Positions 10,576 through 20,900 of a DNA stretch of 64,000 nt are shown here, one piece after another (the stretch's first letter is position 1; the number at the start of each line of letters is the position of its first letter). The translations under genes and the position numbers were made by a program. Below the pieces are notes generated by a model. That model was not told where the DNA came from, made no database searches, and saw only the letters and a list, made by a program, of their open reading frames with translations. Source of the DNA: Sva-07 sp963829585 (GTDB lineage: Bacteria > Actinomycetota > Acidimicrobiia > Acidimicrobiales > Ilumatobacteraceae); assembly GCA_963829585.1 (NCBI GenBank), contig CAWHJD010000016.1, positions 262,435 to 326,434 on the forward strand, in the 5' to 3' direction.

Positions 10576-11786
10576 TCACGTCCCGCTCTGCAACGCCCCC
10601 CGAGCGCCGGTGATGGTCCACTCGGTCGGGATGCTCAGAAGCCCGTGATCGTACGACTTGAACTGCTGGACCTCGAAACGGATCCGCCGGTCCCAGTGAT
10701 CGTACGGGTGTACTTCGGTGTGGTCGGTGAGCGACACGGTGAGGTCGTACACACCTTCGAGCAAGGGCAGGCTCGGGATGGCGACGTCGCGCCGCCGGCC
10801 CATCGATGAGCCCGATGGTTCGTCCGTTCCGCCGGCTGCTGGTCCTCCAGACATCGTTGCCCGACAGAGGCTGTCGATTCGAACGACGACCACCGTGTCC
10901 TGCAGCGGCGTGTGGGCGGTGATGTCGACGTGGATCGTGCCGGCTCGAGCGTGGTGAGCACTGACCGCGCCGCCCGTCGCGTCGAGCAGCTCGACCCCCA
11001 CGATCTGCGCCTCGCCCCTCCCCCACCGACTGCCCTGTTCACCCTCGACGCGCTCTGCCTGGTGGCTCTCGCCCTGGTAGGCGGCGATGACCTCGGCGGC
11101 CGGCCCGATCATCTGGAGTTCGCCCTTCTCGATCCATGCGACGTCCTGGCACAGTTGCGCGACCTGGCCGAGCCCATGGCTGACGAACACGATCGTGCGG
11201 CCGTCGCGCCGGACTCGTCGATCTTCTCCGCGCAGCGACGCTGGAAACTCTCGTCGCCCACCGACAAGCACTTCGTCGATCAGCAGCACATCAGGTTCGA
11301 CGTGTGCGGCGACGGCGAAGCCGAGTCGGACGAACATTCCCGATGAGTAGTTCTTCACCGGCGTGTCGATGAAGTCCGCGAGCCGGCGAACTCGACGATG
11401 TCGTCGAAGCGGGCGGTGATCTCCTTCTTCGACAGGCCGAGGATCGCACCGTTGAGGAACACGTTCTCCCGGCCGCTCAGCTCGGGGTGGAACCCGGCGC
11501 CGAGCTCGAGGAGGGCTGACACGCGACCCTCGATCAGCACCTCACCCTTCTCGGGCACCAGGATTCCGGCCATGGTCTTGAGCAATGTGCTCTTGCCCGA
11601 ACCGTTGGAGCCGATGACGCCGAACGTCGATCCGGTCGGCACCTCGAAGTTGATGTCCTTGAGCGCCCAGAACTCCTCGTAGCGCGAACGGCGCATCTTG
11701 AGGATCGCCGCCTTCAGGTACTGATTGCGCTCGTGGTAGAGCCGATAGCTCTTCCAGAGATCGTTGACGGCAAGAGCGGTGGACAT
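10576..11786 (-). CDS. wzt: ABC transporter ATP-binding protein for polysaccharide export (Wzt-like)
   Basis: The start ATG at 11786 precedes ALAVNDLWKSYRLYHERNQ. The nucleotide-binding domain shows Walker A GSNGSGKST, the family-specific FHPELSGRENVFLNG, the signature NYSSGMFVRLGFAVAAH, Walker B VLLIDEVL and the switch FVSHGLGQV. One frame change lies near 11390 (between DDIVEFAG and DFIDTPVKNYSSG). A second is likely just after Walker B, where LLIDEVLVGG reads into an off-family stretch. The C-terminal ~130 residues form a beta-sandwich like the Wzt carbohydrate-binding domain (HVDITAHTPLQDT, YDLTVSLTDHTEVHPYDHWDRRIRFEVQ). In Wzt that domain recognises the terminal modification of the exported chain. 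It is divergent from the permease at 11899, with 112 bases between. Confidence 0.88.
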
Positions 11787-11898
11787 GGCGGACACGGTCT
11801 TGCCGATCGCACGACGAACCAACCACCCCGGCCACGGCCCACGTGTGCCGACGGCATGCCGATGGTCCACCGTGGCGGGCGATAACGTCGTTGCGCCC

Positions 11899-12713
11899 AT
11901 GCATCCCGTCACCGACGTCTACCGCTCGCGAGGCTGTTGTGGAATCTCACGCTTCGTGAACTTCGCACCAAGTACCGCCGCTCGTTCCTCGGGTGGGCGT
12001 GGTCGATGCTCAATCCGTTGTCGCAGATCATCATCTACGGCTTCGTCTTCGGCACGCTGTTCAATGCGACTGCTCCGATCGGCGTGCCGTCCGGGTTGGA
12101 CAACTTCGCGCTCTACCTCCTCTGCGGTTTGTTGCCGTGGAACTTCTTCGGACTCATCACGTCGCTCGGGTCTCGGGGCGATTTCCGCGAACGCTGGACT
12201 GGTACGCCGAGTTGCATTCCCACGCGAAGTGCGTCTTCTCCAACGTGCTCCACGCCTGCGTTCAGTTCTCGATCGAGATGGCGTTGCTGCTGATCGTGCT
12301 GCTGTTCGCCGGGAGCCCGTTCCTTCCCTGGCTTCCCCTCGTGGTCCTCACGTCGATCCTTCTGGCACTGTTCGCCACCGGTATCGCGCTGGCGTTCAGC
12401 GTGCTCGCCGTCTACTTCCGCGACGTCAGCTACCTGTGGGCAATCCTCATCCAGGTCTGGTTCTTCGCTACGCCGATCGTCTATCCCGCCGTCGCTCCTC
12501 GAGGCGCAAGGCCCCGACCTGGGTGTACAACCTCCTGAAGCTGAATCCGATGAACGGCTTCGTCGAGACGTACCGCCGCCTGCTGTACGACGGGGAGCAC
12601 CGGGTTGGGAACCATCGCTCGGCCTGATTGTTCTTCATTTCCTTCAGTGAGCCTTGCAATCGGATGGGTGATATTCCACCGCAGTGTCCCGACGACTCCC
12701 TGAAGAGGTCTGA
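11899..12713 (+). CDS. wzm: ABC-2 permease for polysaccharide export (Wzm-like, frame broken)
   Basis: The reconstructed protein reads MHPVTDVYRSRE, then LLWNLTLRELRTKYR, RSFLGWAWSMLNPL and QIIIYGFVFGTLF. This is the characteristic N-terminus of Wzm/TagG permeases. Further membrane segments include YLLCGLLPWNFFGL, ALLLIVLLFAGSPFLPWLPL, FATGIALAFSVLAVYFRDV and IQVWFFATPIVYPA. Then LLKLNPMNGFVETYRRLLYDG precedes a last helix (SLGLIVLHFL, AIGWVIFHR) and the typical SRRLPEEV ending at TGA 12711-12713. Frame changes are near 11932, 12195, 12500, 12605 and 12655. Start ATG 11899 is chosen because it supplies the normal VYRSREL lead-in; without correction TTG 11937 would be first. Partner of the ATPase at 10576-11786. 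Confidence 0.8.
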
Positions 12714-12774
12714 GCGATCCGGCATCCCGATCGCGACCATCGTAATATTTTCCAACCGCCCGTGGAGGTCCCCC

Positions 12775-13269
12775 GTGCCAGATGTCGACGTCGACGAGAT
12801 CGTCCCACCCTCAGAGAGCGAATTGCGAGCGGCGAGCCGCAGGCGACTACCCCATCGGGCTGGAACAACAGTTGGAGTCCGAGTTCCAGAGAATGATTCG
12901 AGCGATCGATCGACATGAGATCGACACCGAGACGTCTCGGCGCCCATCCGTGAGTCATCGTCGCCGCCCACGAGATGCGCCTCGACGCCGCCACCGATTC
13001 CCGTCGCCGGGCGGCTCGGCCGCCCACCACGCCGCCGCCCGGGTCGTCAGCCGTCACCTCGCCCGCTCGCCGAGTCGGTGCGCGACCTCGGCGTGTCGGT
13101 GGCCGAAGCGCTCGAGTGAGGTCCGGCGACTGTGCAGGCCCAGAGTGCCGCCGATGAGCGCCAGCTACTCGACGCGTACTCTCGGGCGTCATGGATCGTC
13201 TGGCGGTCATCGATCACCTGGTCGAGTAGCTCACAACCGACCTCGAGCGACGGGTGACTGAATTCTAGT
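12775..13269 (+). CDS. Unrecognised coiled-coil protein (frame broken)
   Basis: GTG 12775 is preceded at a good distance by GGAGG (12763-12767). Pieces from different frames give a plausible ~160-residue protein. It starts PDVDVDEIV, then DYPIGLEQQLESEFQRMIRA, a Gly/His-containing GGSAVHHAAARVVSRHLA, and a long helical tail (LAESVRDLGVSVAEALE, then DERQLLDAYSR, LTTDLERRVTEF). It ends at TAG 13267-13269. Breaks are near 12830, 12955, 13065 and 13175, and an in-frame TAG near 13230 also needs explaining. I do not recognise a family. Similar short helical lead-in segments sit at the N-terminus of methyltransferases and glycosyltransferases elsewhere in this locus, so it may be a partner or a detached leader domain of the GT4 that follows 18 bases later. 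Confidence 0.45.
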
Positions 13270-13287
13270 CTCGACCGCCGCGAGCGG

Positions 13288-14366
13288 TGAGCGTGTTCCA
13301 TCAAGTCATCGTCGGCGCAGGCCCCGGCGATGCGATCACGCAGATGGCGCTGGAGATTCGGCGCGACCTCCGCGTGTGGTGGGGTCGAGCGAGATCTTCG
13401 CGCGGTTCATCGACCCGGCGATGGCCGACGAGATCTCTGGGTGGCTGACAGGCTGGGAGTGGACGACCGCAGGGACGTCGTCACTATCACTGGAGTTACG
13501 GCGATCCGGAGGTGACGAGCCGTGCTCCGACGACCGGAGCGCTCGTTTCGATGTCCCACAACGTCACCCCATCGCGGTACTTCGTCGACCACGATCCCGC
13601 ATTCGCGGCCGGGCTCGAGTGGGGTCGCCATGAACTGGAACTCCTTCGAGAACGAACTGCGCTGGCCGTCGCTGACTCCCGCTTCAACGCCGAGGAACTG
13701 GCCGCCCTCGGGTTCGCAGATGTCAAGGTGAACCGGCCGGGGTGCGCCCCAACCGCCTCCTCGCAATCGCGCCGAACACGCAGACGGTTGTTCGCCTGCG
13801 CTCGCAGGTCACCCAACCGTTCGTGCTGGGCGTCTCCCAGCTCTTGCCACACAAACGCCAGGAGGTACTCATCCAGGCGCTGCACATACTGCAATGGGTG
13901 CACCACCTCGATCTCGGACTCGTTCTGGTCGGACCGACGAGGATCCCTGCGTACGAACGGGGGCTGCGCGAGTTGGTGCGCCGTCTCCGTGTGCGCAACG
14001 TTTGGCTCGCCGGTAGTCAGTCCCACTCGGCCCTCGCAACGCTGTACCGGAGCGCTCGAATGTTTGCGAGCGCGAGCGTGCACGAGGGCCTCGGGATTCC
14101 TCCGCTGGAAGCAATGGCGTTTGGGGTACCCGCAATCGTGCGAGACGCCGGTGCGACTGCTGACACCGTCGGGAATGGGGCACTGGTCCTTCCATTCGAT
14201 TCCGGTCCGCTGATCTTCGCCGAGGCGCTGCGCACGGTTCATGAAGACGATCACCTCAGATCGACGCTGATCTCCGCGGGACTCGATCGGCTGGCTGCGC
14301 TGGCAACGGAGGCCGAGCAGTGCTCGTTCATCGACCTGCTTACAGTCTGCGGGGCTCGTCTCGTGA
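13288..14366 (+). CDS. GT4 glycosyltransferase
   Basis: Starts at GTG 13288 with SVFHQVIVGAGPGDAITQ, the 'HQ...GDA' opening of one GT4 subgroup. The protein then runs through GSSEIFARFIDPAMADE, YHWSYGDPEVTS, HNVTPSRYFVDHDP and LAVADSRFNAEELAALG. The donor half has VLGVSQLLPHKRQEVLIQAL, the E-x7-E region ASASVHEGLGIPPLEAMAFG, and VPAIVRDAGATADTVGNGAL. Breaks lie near 13375, 13480 and 13735. At the 3' end the frame runs on into the next GT4. With one base corrected it would stop at TGA 14364-14366, overlapping the next GTG, which is why I separate the two. A real GT4-GT4 fusion is the alternative. Acceptor and donor unknown. Confidence 0.75.
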
Positions 14367-15582
14367 GACTGCTCTACACGGTTCAACGCTACGGCAAGGA
14401 CATCGTCGGCGGGTCGGAGGCAGCGTGCCGCCTCTTCGCTGAACGCCTCGCCGACAGGGGCCACGACATCGAGGTCGTGACGAGTTGCGCGCAACTACGT
14501 CGACTGGGCCGACGAGTACGATCCGGGCACCACCGAACTCAACGGCGTCACAGTCCATCGGCTCCAGGTGAGCGCCGTGCGTAGCGTCGAGGACTTCGGA
14601 CCCCTCAACGACTGGACGATCCTCGGACCACGCCCGATTCCCTGTTCCAGCAACAACGGTGGATGCGACTCATGGGTCCGCAGTTGCGTGACTACCCAAT
14701 GTGGTTGCGGGCGAAAGTGCAACGTTTCGACGCCGTGATCCACATGACCTACATGTACGGCACGACGACGACTGGCCTCACGATCACCAGCGGGCGGGTG
14801 CCGACCATCCTCCAGCCGACCGCACACGACGAACCAGCGATCTGGGTTCGCCAATACGACACGATCTTCCGTCTCGCAGATGCATTCATGTTCTTCACAC
14901 CCGAGGAACGCCAGATCGTTGCCGATCGATTCGACTTCGAGCCCGACGGCGAAGTCATCGGGATCGGGATGGAGATCCACGGACCGGCAGACCCTGCGAC
15001 ATTTTGGCGCCAGTACGAACTCGGCGACGATCCGTACTGCTGTACGTCGGTCGGATCGACACGGCGAAGGGAGCGCACGAGGCATTCCGGTTCTTCGAGG
15101 CGTACAAGCAGCGGAACCCCGGACCACTCAAGTTCGTTCTCCCCGGCCAAGCTGTCTTCGAGCTCCCCGAGCACGACGATGTGATCCATGTCGGCTTCCT
15201 CGACGAAGAGACGAAGCGCTCAGCGCTTGCCGGGTGCCTCGCTCTCCTGCAGCCGTCATACTTCGAGAGCTTCTCGATCGTCCTCTGCGAAGCCTGGCTA
15301 CAGGGCCGCCCCGCTCTGGTCCAGGGACGATCCGAGGTCCTCGAGGGCCAGGCCCGCCGATCGGGTGGCGCCATCCCCTATCGAGGATTCGTGGAGTTCG
15401 AGGCAGCGCTCGACCTGCTGCTTGCCGATCCAGGACTTGCCGACCGAATGGGCACCGAGGGGCAGCGGTATGTGGAGCGGACCTACAACTGGCCAACGGT
15501 GCTCGACGAGGTGGAAGCGGCAGTCGGCGTGGCGCAACGACGCTTCGCAGAACGATCCCGTGCCCAGAGCGTGGTCCAATGA
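14363..15582 (+). CDS. GT4 glycosyltransferase
   Basis: GTG 14363 begins RLLYTVQRYGKDIVGGSE, a common start for GT4 proteins of surface-glycan loci, followed by RLFAERLADRGHDIEVVTSC. After a frame change near 14500 come VDWADEYDPGTTELNGV and QQRWMRLMGPQLRDYPMWL. The middle reads VIHMTYMYGTTTTGL and LQPTAHDEPAIW. A change near 15035 gives LLYVGRIDTAKGAHEAFRFF, followed by the donor-binding LLQPSYFESFSIVLCEAWLQG and VQGRSEVLEGQA. The stop is TGA 15580-15582. It ends convergently with the methyltransferase at 15632. Together with the preceding GT4 it probably extends the same cytoplasmic oligosaccharide; specificity cannot be read from the sequence. Confidence 0.8.
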
Positions 15583-15631
15583 CGGTTCACCGTGCGGTTT
15601 CGCTGTTCGGCATCGACGCAGGCAACTGACG

Positions 15632-16767
15632 CTACGTCAGTCTGAACCGGCGCTCGGAGTCCACGAAGTAGGGCGTAGTCACCGGGCCCGTCGAGCGATC
15701 GACTGAGTTCTGGATCCACTCGTCGGCTGCACTCTGGGAGTGGGTTCGAGCGGGGTGCCGATCTCGTTGATGAAGAGGTCCTGCATCTGGGCGAACCCAC
15801 CCCGGTCGGCGAGCAGTCGCAGGAGTTCGGGGTGCAGCGGTCGGACGTGCGTCGGATCGAGCCAGAAGTTCGTCGCCGCGACACGCAGGTTCAGTGCGTT
15901 GGGCGTCTCGGCGATCAAGAGCCCGCCCGGAACGAGGACGCGTGCACACGCGAATCACGTCGGCAAGCACACCGAACGGAAGATGCTCCACGACGTGGAA
16001 CATCGAAATGGCACCGAACGAGTGATCCTCGCTGGCTGCGAGGACGTCCACCAGATCACCCACGTCTGCACTCAACCCCGCAGCTCGGCATTCGTCGACG
16101 CAGCTCACATTGGAGTCGACTCCCCGAGCGGGAACGCCGTGTTCTGCGAGAACACCGAGCCACTCACCCCGACCGGCACCCAGGTCGAGCAGCGGGTGTG
16201 TCTCGTCGATGACGTCGGGAAGGAATGGGAGATACCGCTCTTGGCGAACCCTGATCTCGGCCGGGTCGCCCCGGAAGCGATCCTCGATGGCGAGATACAG
16301 GAGATCGTCGACCTCCGACGTCGAGGGCGGTACCACACCCACCGTTCCCCCGGCGGCTGCCGGTCGATCCCCCACGGTTCGCTCGAGACGCTCGATGGCT
16401 CGCTGTGTCCTTCCGAGCTCGATCCTGAGCTGAGCCAGTCGCTGCTCCGAGGCACTTGATGCCGCCGCGACCGCGGCTTCAGCGTGCTCCCGGGCGGCTT
16501 CGATGCCGCGTGCGAAGCATTCCTCGATGCGGCCTCTGCGTGCTCACGTGCTGCGGCCTGCAAGACCGCCTTCGTCTCCGAGATCTGTGTGCGTACGACG
16601 AGTTCCGCGATGACGAACGCACGCTCCTCAATGGACTTCGTCAGCTCGTCGACGTCTCGATGAAGCGCAGCCTCGACGTTGTCGAGCCGAGTGTCCAGAC
16701 GCCTGAACTCTGGTCGGAACGCTGCGACGAGCAGAATTTGGAGTCGTCGCTTGATCTTCGTCCACAC
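15632..16767 (-). CDS. SAM-dependent methyltransferase with coiled-coil N-terminus (frame broken)
   Basis: GTG 16767 begins WTKIKRRLQILLVAAF, followed by a long helical region (FRRLDTRLDNVEAALHRDVDE and AFVIAELVVRTQISETKAVLQ). From about residue 170 comes the catalytic domain: LYLAIEDRFRGDPAEIRVR, motif I LLDLGAGRGEWLGVL, RGVDSN, and the post-motif FHVVEHLPFGVLADVIR of the Methyltransf_23 family. After a break near 15935 come LIAETPNALNLRVAATNFWL and HPELLRLLADRGGFAQM. The C-terminus reads TPYFVDSERRFRLT. Other breaks are near 16480 and 15745. Coiled coil plus Methyltransf_23 is the layout of enzymes that cap the non-reducing end of exported glycans (WbdD-like), which suits the nearby ABC exporter. 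That role is inference. Confidence 0.75.
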
Positions 16768-16904
16768 GCCGGGGACCCTACATCGTGCGTGCTGCGCTTT
16801 CGATCCTCGTCCGGAGCCGAGCTGCGCCCACCCCAGGTGCGTGCACCCCCTGAGAGCCCATTGATCTCACCGGTTAGCCTCATCGGGATGCCAGGACGGA
16901 CAGC

Positions 16905-18899
16905 GTGACGACTGATTCCGTACGACCGCAGTCTCGCTGGTGGTACGTCGCTGCCACGCTCGCCGTCGGAGTCGTGGGGCTCGTATCAAACCGAAGCCTC
17001 GCCAGCAGCCCCGACGCGTCGGTCGCCGACATCCGCAGCGCTGTCGCCGCACTCACCGCCATCTCGATTCTGAGTATCGGCGCCCAGATGGTCCTCGTCG
17101 GAACCTGCGCAGCGGCGTCGCCGCCCCGCTCTGTTGGACGCCCACCCCGGTGGGCAGTAGTCGCCACAGCCCTCGGCAGCGGAGCGATCGCCGGTTTCCT
17201 GGCGTTCATCCTTGTGAATGCCTCCCTCGGGTTCCGTGGCGCCGTTGCCGCGGCCGCGGCCCTCACCGTCACGCTGATCGTATTCTCCGTGCCGCCCCGG
17301 TCGACCCTGCTCGGAGACGAACAATGGTTTCGTCTCGGGCTCGTCGGCGTCGCGTCGGCCGTACCGACCCTCGTCGTGAGTTCGAAGGCTGTCCTCGAAA
17401 ACGAACCTTTTGCACTCCTCGCAGCGCTTGTCGTCGGTGAGGCCTTCGGCACGTCGATGTCCTACGCGGCGTCTCCATCGCTCCGACGTCTGGGAGCGTG
17501 GCCGCAGCGCATGCGTCGGCCAATGTGGATCGGCCTCGGCGGGTCGACCGGATTGGCTCTCTTCCTCGCCTTGATGTCCACGACGTCTCGACAGCGCCTG
17601 TCGACGGAGGCCATCGAGTACAGCCAGAGCGCAGCCACGACCCGCAGTGTGTTCTTCGTGTTGCTCGCCATCGCCTTCGTCTTCTTCCCCGTCATCGCAA
17701 AGGCTCCACTTGGAACGGTAGGTCTGAGGAGGGCTTTCCATCAGGCATTCGGGCTCACCTGTGCCGCAGCACTGGTCGCCGTTGCCGGCATCGTTGCGGC
17801 CCCAACGTTCTTTGCGTCTCTCGTCACCGGCAACGACGCGGCGTCACCGACGACGGTCCGGCTCCTCACCATCGCCTATGCAGCAACCGGCATCGCCGTC
17901 GTCCCGCTCATGCAGTACATCGCTCACGGGTCCCGAATGGCCCTCGTGGTGTGGGTTGTCGTACTGCCGATGGGCGTCGGCCAGTTGCTCGCATCCACCG
18001 CCACGGCGCTCGCCGCCACCGCCGTGGTCTGCGCAGTCACTCTTCTCGTCGCGATGACTGGTCCAGCACTCCTGCGAGTTCAACCCGTGCTCCGTCCGTC
18101 GGTTGTCGATCACGCCATCACACCGCTCACCACTACCGCCGAGGCAGGAACGACCGTCGTCATCCCGTCCTTCAATCCGGGTCCCGTTGTCACGAAGACA
18201 ATCCGCGAGGTGTTGGAAGCCTTCGACGAGACGGCGCAGCCTGTGAACGTGATCGTCGTGAGCGACGGCTCCACCGACGACTCGCCCGAACTCATCGATG
18301 ACGTCAGCGACACCCGCGTGGTTCACCTTCGCCACGCCCGGAACTCCGGCAAGGGGGCTGCGCTCCGCACGGGATTCACCGCATCGCACACACCCATCGT
18401 CGCCTTCATCGATGCCGATGGGGATCTCTCGCCGACGCAACTCGCCGAGATGGTCCGCATCCATATCGAATCCGACGCCGACATCGTGTTCGGGAGCAAA
18501 CGTCATAGCCAGTCATCGGTGGACGCGACCGCTCGCAGGAAGGTCACATCGTGGGGATATCAGCTCCTCATCCGCGGGCTCTTCCAACTCGACATTCCCG
18601 ATACTCAAACAGGAATCAAGGTCTATTCGCGCACGCTCATGACAACAGTGCTACCTGTCGTTCACGAAGACGGGTTCGCGGTCGACCTCGAGCTCTTCGT
18701 AGCCGCCCGGGCCGCCGGGTTCAGCAGTTTTGTCGAGGTGCCTGTTCAACTCGTCAGGGCGGGTGATTCGACAATCTCCGTGCGGTCCATCATCACCATG
18801 CTCGGTCACACGATCAGGATCTTCTGGCGCGCGAAGGTGACGCTCCAGTATCTGCGGTCCGCCGCGGAGCAGGAGCACGCTGCAATGCAGTTCGACTGA
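16905..18899 (+). CDS. Flippase-like membrane domain fused to a DPM1-like GT2
   Basis: One uninterrupted 664-residue frame from GTG 16905. Residues ~10-395 form about ten to twelve hydrophobic helices (for example YVAATLAVGVVGLV, AVVATALGSGAIAGFLAFIL, VFFVLLAIAFVFFPVIA). Their spacing and arrangement resemble a divergent MOP-superfamily flippase. From residue ~415 there is a complete GT2: TVVIPSFNPGPVV, VVSDGSTDD, ARNSGKGAALRTGF, the D-x-D region IDADGDLSP (near 500), FGSKRHSQSS, and DTQTGIKVYSR. A joined transporter-like and polyprenyl-phosphate transferase layout suggests that charging the lipid and moving it across the membrane happen in one protein. It is divergent from 16767 (137-base gap) and followed 46 bases later by a second flippase. 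The flippase assignment of the N-terminal half is tentative. Confidence 0.75.
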   Translation: MTTDSVRPQSRWWYVAATLAVGVVGLVSNRSLASSPDASVADIRSAVAALTAISILSIGAQMVLVGTCAAASPPRSVGRPPRWAVVATALGSGAIAGFLAFILVNASLGFRGAVAAAAALTVTLIVFSVPPRSTLLGDEQWFRLGLVGVASAVPTLVVSSKAVLENEPFALLAALVVGEAFGTSMSYAASPSLRRLGAWPQRMRRPMWIGLGGSTGLALFLALMSTTSRQRLSTEAIEYSQSAATTRSVFFVLLAIAFVFFPVIAKAPLGTVGLRRAFHQAFGLTCAAALVAVAGIVAAPTFFASLVTGNDAASPTTVRLLTIAYAATGIAVVPLMQYIAHGSRMALVVWVVVLPMGVGQLLASTATALAATAVVCAVTLLVAMTGPALLRVQPVLRPSVVDHAITPLTTTAEAGTTVVIPSFNPGPVVTKTIREVLEAFDETAQPVNVIVVSDGSTDDSPELIDDVSDTRVVHLRHARNSGKGAALRTGFTASHTPIVAFIDADGDLSPTQLAEMVRIHIESDADIVFGSKRHSQSSVDATARRKVTSWGYQLLIRGLFQLDIPDTQTGIKVYSRTLMTTVLPVVHEDGFAVDLELFVAARAAGFSSFVEVPVQLVRAGDSTISVRSIITMLGHTIRIFWRAKVTLQYLRSAAEQEHAAMQFD

Positions 18900-18945
18900 C
18901 ACCTCACTGAGATCGACAGCTGAGCGCCGTACGCTGTTTCGTGTC

Positions 18946-20237
18946 ATGGCAGAAGAGCAGACCGCGAGCCGCGCCACGCCGATCATCGGTCGCCGAACTG
19001 GCCTGGTGATGGCTGGAGCGTTCGTCTTGGCGAATGCCAGCAACTACACGTTCCAAGTCATCGCCGGCCGGAGTTTGACGCTCGACGAGTACGGGGTGCT
19101 CGGTGGCTTCCTCGCCGTGATCACCGTCATCACAGTGACGACATCAGCGCTCCAGGTGACCTCCGCTCGTGCGATAGCTGCCGGCGAAGTCGAGTCGAGC
19201 CCGAGGCGGATCGACGGGTTGACAACGTCGGCGCTCAAGGCTGGCCTCGCCGTCGGCCTGATCGTGGTGCTGCTCTCGCCCGTGCTTGCCAACGTGCTTC
19301 GTGTCGGGGTACTCCCGGTCATCCTCCTGGCGGTGTACATCGTGCCGTCGTGCCTCGACTCGATCGCCGCCGGCAGGCTTCAAGGAACACGGAGATTCGG
19401 CGGGTTGGCGGCGTACTCCACGGGCCAAGCCGTTACGAAGGTGACCGCCGCTGCGCTCGTCCTCATCGCCGGCGCTCGCGTCGTGGGGCTGCTGGCTGCC
19501 GTGATCGCAGGAGCCGCAGTGGTGGCGCTCCTCGGGCTACGGTCGACGTCGCAGGCAGGATCCGGTGCAAACGCACGTGCTGGGTTCGGAGTCGAGACGG
19601 TCGTTCGCCGCACTGGCGCTGTTCTGGCTGATCCTCAGCATTGACGTCCCCCTCGCCCGCGTCGGCTTCGAGGGGTCCGATGCAGGGTTGTACGCAGCGG
19701 GCGCAGTGCTCGGCAAGGCGGTGCTCTGGTTGCCGATCGTCGTCGCCCAGGTTGTGTTCCCGTCGTTGGCCGACGGCAACACCGACCCGAAGCAGCTGCA
19801 ACGGCTGGTGCGGAACGCCAGCGTCCTCAGTCTTGTGCTCGCCACGGCTGCCGTGGGTGGGCTCTAACCTTTTCGGATCATTCGTCTACCGCCTGCTCTA
19901 CGGCGAGCGGTACGAAGCCGCCGCGGACGTCGGCATGGAAGATCGGGCTCGCCGTCATCCCGCTGGCGCTCGTGAATCTCCTGATGTTCCAACTTCTGGC
20001 CCGACGGAATGGCACCTTCCTGAAGTGGTTCGTCATGTTCGCAGTGTTCGAGGTTGCCTTACTCCTGCTCCTCCCCCAGACCGGGGGCGGTACGCGGTCA
20101 CCCTCGGCATCGTTGGACTGGGATTGCTCCTTGTGGTGCTCCTGGCCGTGAGAGACGGTGCCGAATCGCAGGCGACCACGTGGGCGGCGACCGCGTCAAC
20201 ACCCTTCCGACGGGCTCTCGCTATCGTGACCCGATGA
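18946..20237 (+). CDS. Polysaccharide flippase, MOP/PST family (frame broken)
   Basis: ATG 18946 leads into a hydrophobic protein with the usual flippase opening: GLVMAGAFVLANASNYTFQV, then AGRSLTLDEYGVLGGFLAV and SALQVTSARAIAAGE. Membrane segments continue with LAVGLIVVLLSPVLANVL, ILLAVYIVPSCLDS and LLAAVIAGAAVVALLG. The second half contains ALFWLILSIDVPLARVGF, AGLYAAGAVLGKAVLWLPIV and GSFVYRLLYGERYEAAAD. It ends with ALVNLLMFQLLARRNGTFLKW and LGIVGLGLLLVVLLAV. Frame changes are near 19600, 19860, 19935 and 20080. The ~430-residue length is normal. It would flip undecaprenyl-linked oligosaccharide. Its TGA (20235-20237) overlaps the ATG of the next gene. Confidence 0.8.
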
Positions 20238-20900
20238 ATTCCACCGGCCAGAAGCTTCCGACCGTCGCCCGTCCGCCCGAAGGCCTGACAGAACGACTGA
20301 ACCGAAGCCCTGTCGGGCCACCCGCTCGCTGCCCTGGTGAGTAGGTTCCGGACACTGTCATGGCGGCGCGCCGGCTCACCCCCTCCCGCTCCCCCCCACG
20401 TCAAGAAGCAGCTAGTCCTCGATCACGTGAAGCAATTCAAGCCGACTACCTTTGTGGAGACCGGGACGTATCGTGGTGACACTCTGGCGGCCGTCAGACC
20501 ACACGTCGCGAAATCGGTCTCGATCGAACTCGACGAAACGCTGTGCGCCCTCGCTCGTCATCGTTTTCGTCGACATCCTGACGTCGAGATCCTGTGGGGC
20601 GATTCTGGCACGCTGTTGGCCGACGTCGTCCTGGTTCTCACCGAACCTGCGGCGTTCTGGCTGGACGGGCACTATTCCGGCGGAGTGACTGCGGATTCCG
20701 GAGGCGATGCCCCCATCTTGCGTGAACTCGAGGCCGTGCTCGAGTCGTCGGTCGCCCACCTCGTCTTGATCGACGATGCTCGGCTGTTCGACGGCACGAA
20801 CGGGTATCCGACCCTCGAAGTGGTCTCGTCGCTGGTCGCTGCGCACCGTCCAGGGATGCCTGCCTCGATAGAGAACGACGTCGTGGTGTGTCATCCATGA
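20234..20900 (+). CDS. Small methyltransferase-like protein
   Basis: The start ATG 20234 overlaps the flippase stop by four bases (ATGA). One frame change near 20316 joins LTERLNRSPVG to HPLAALVSRFRTLSWRR. The core is HVKKQLVLDHVKQFKPTTFVE, with the SAM-binding-like VETGTYRGDTLAAV. It continues SVSIELDETLCALARHRF, then EILWGDSGTLL, AAFWLDGHYSGGVTADSGG and ILRELEAVLESSVAHLVLID. This is the fold and motif order of a class I methyltransferase, but G-x-G-x-G is degenerate (E-T-G-T-Y-R-G), as in a group of proteins found beside glycosyltransferases. The ATG of the next gene overlaps its TGA (20897-20900), so all three genes are translationally coupled. Confidence 0.7.
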
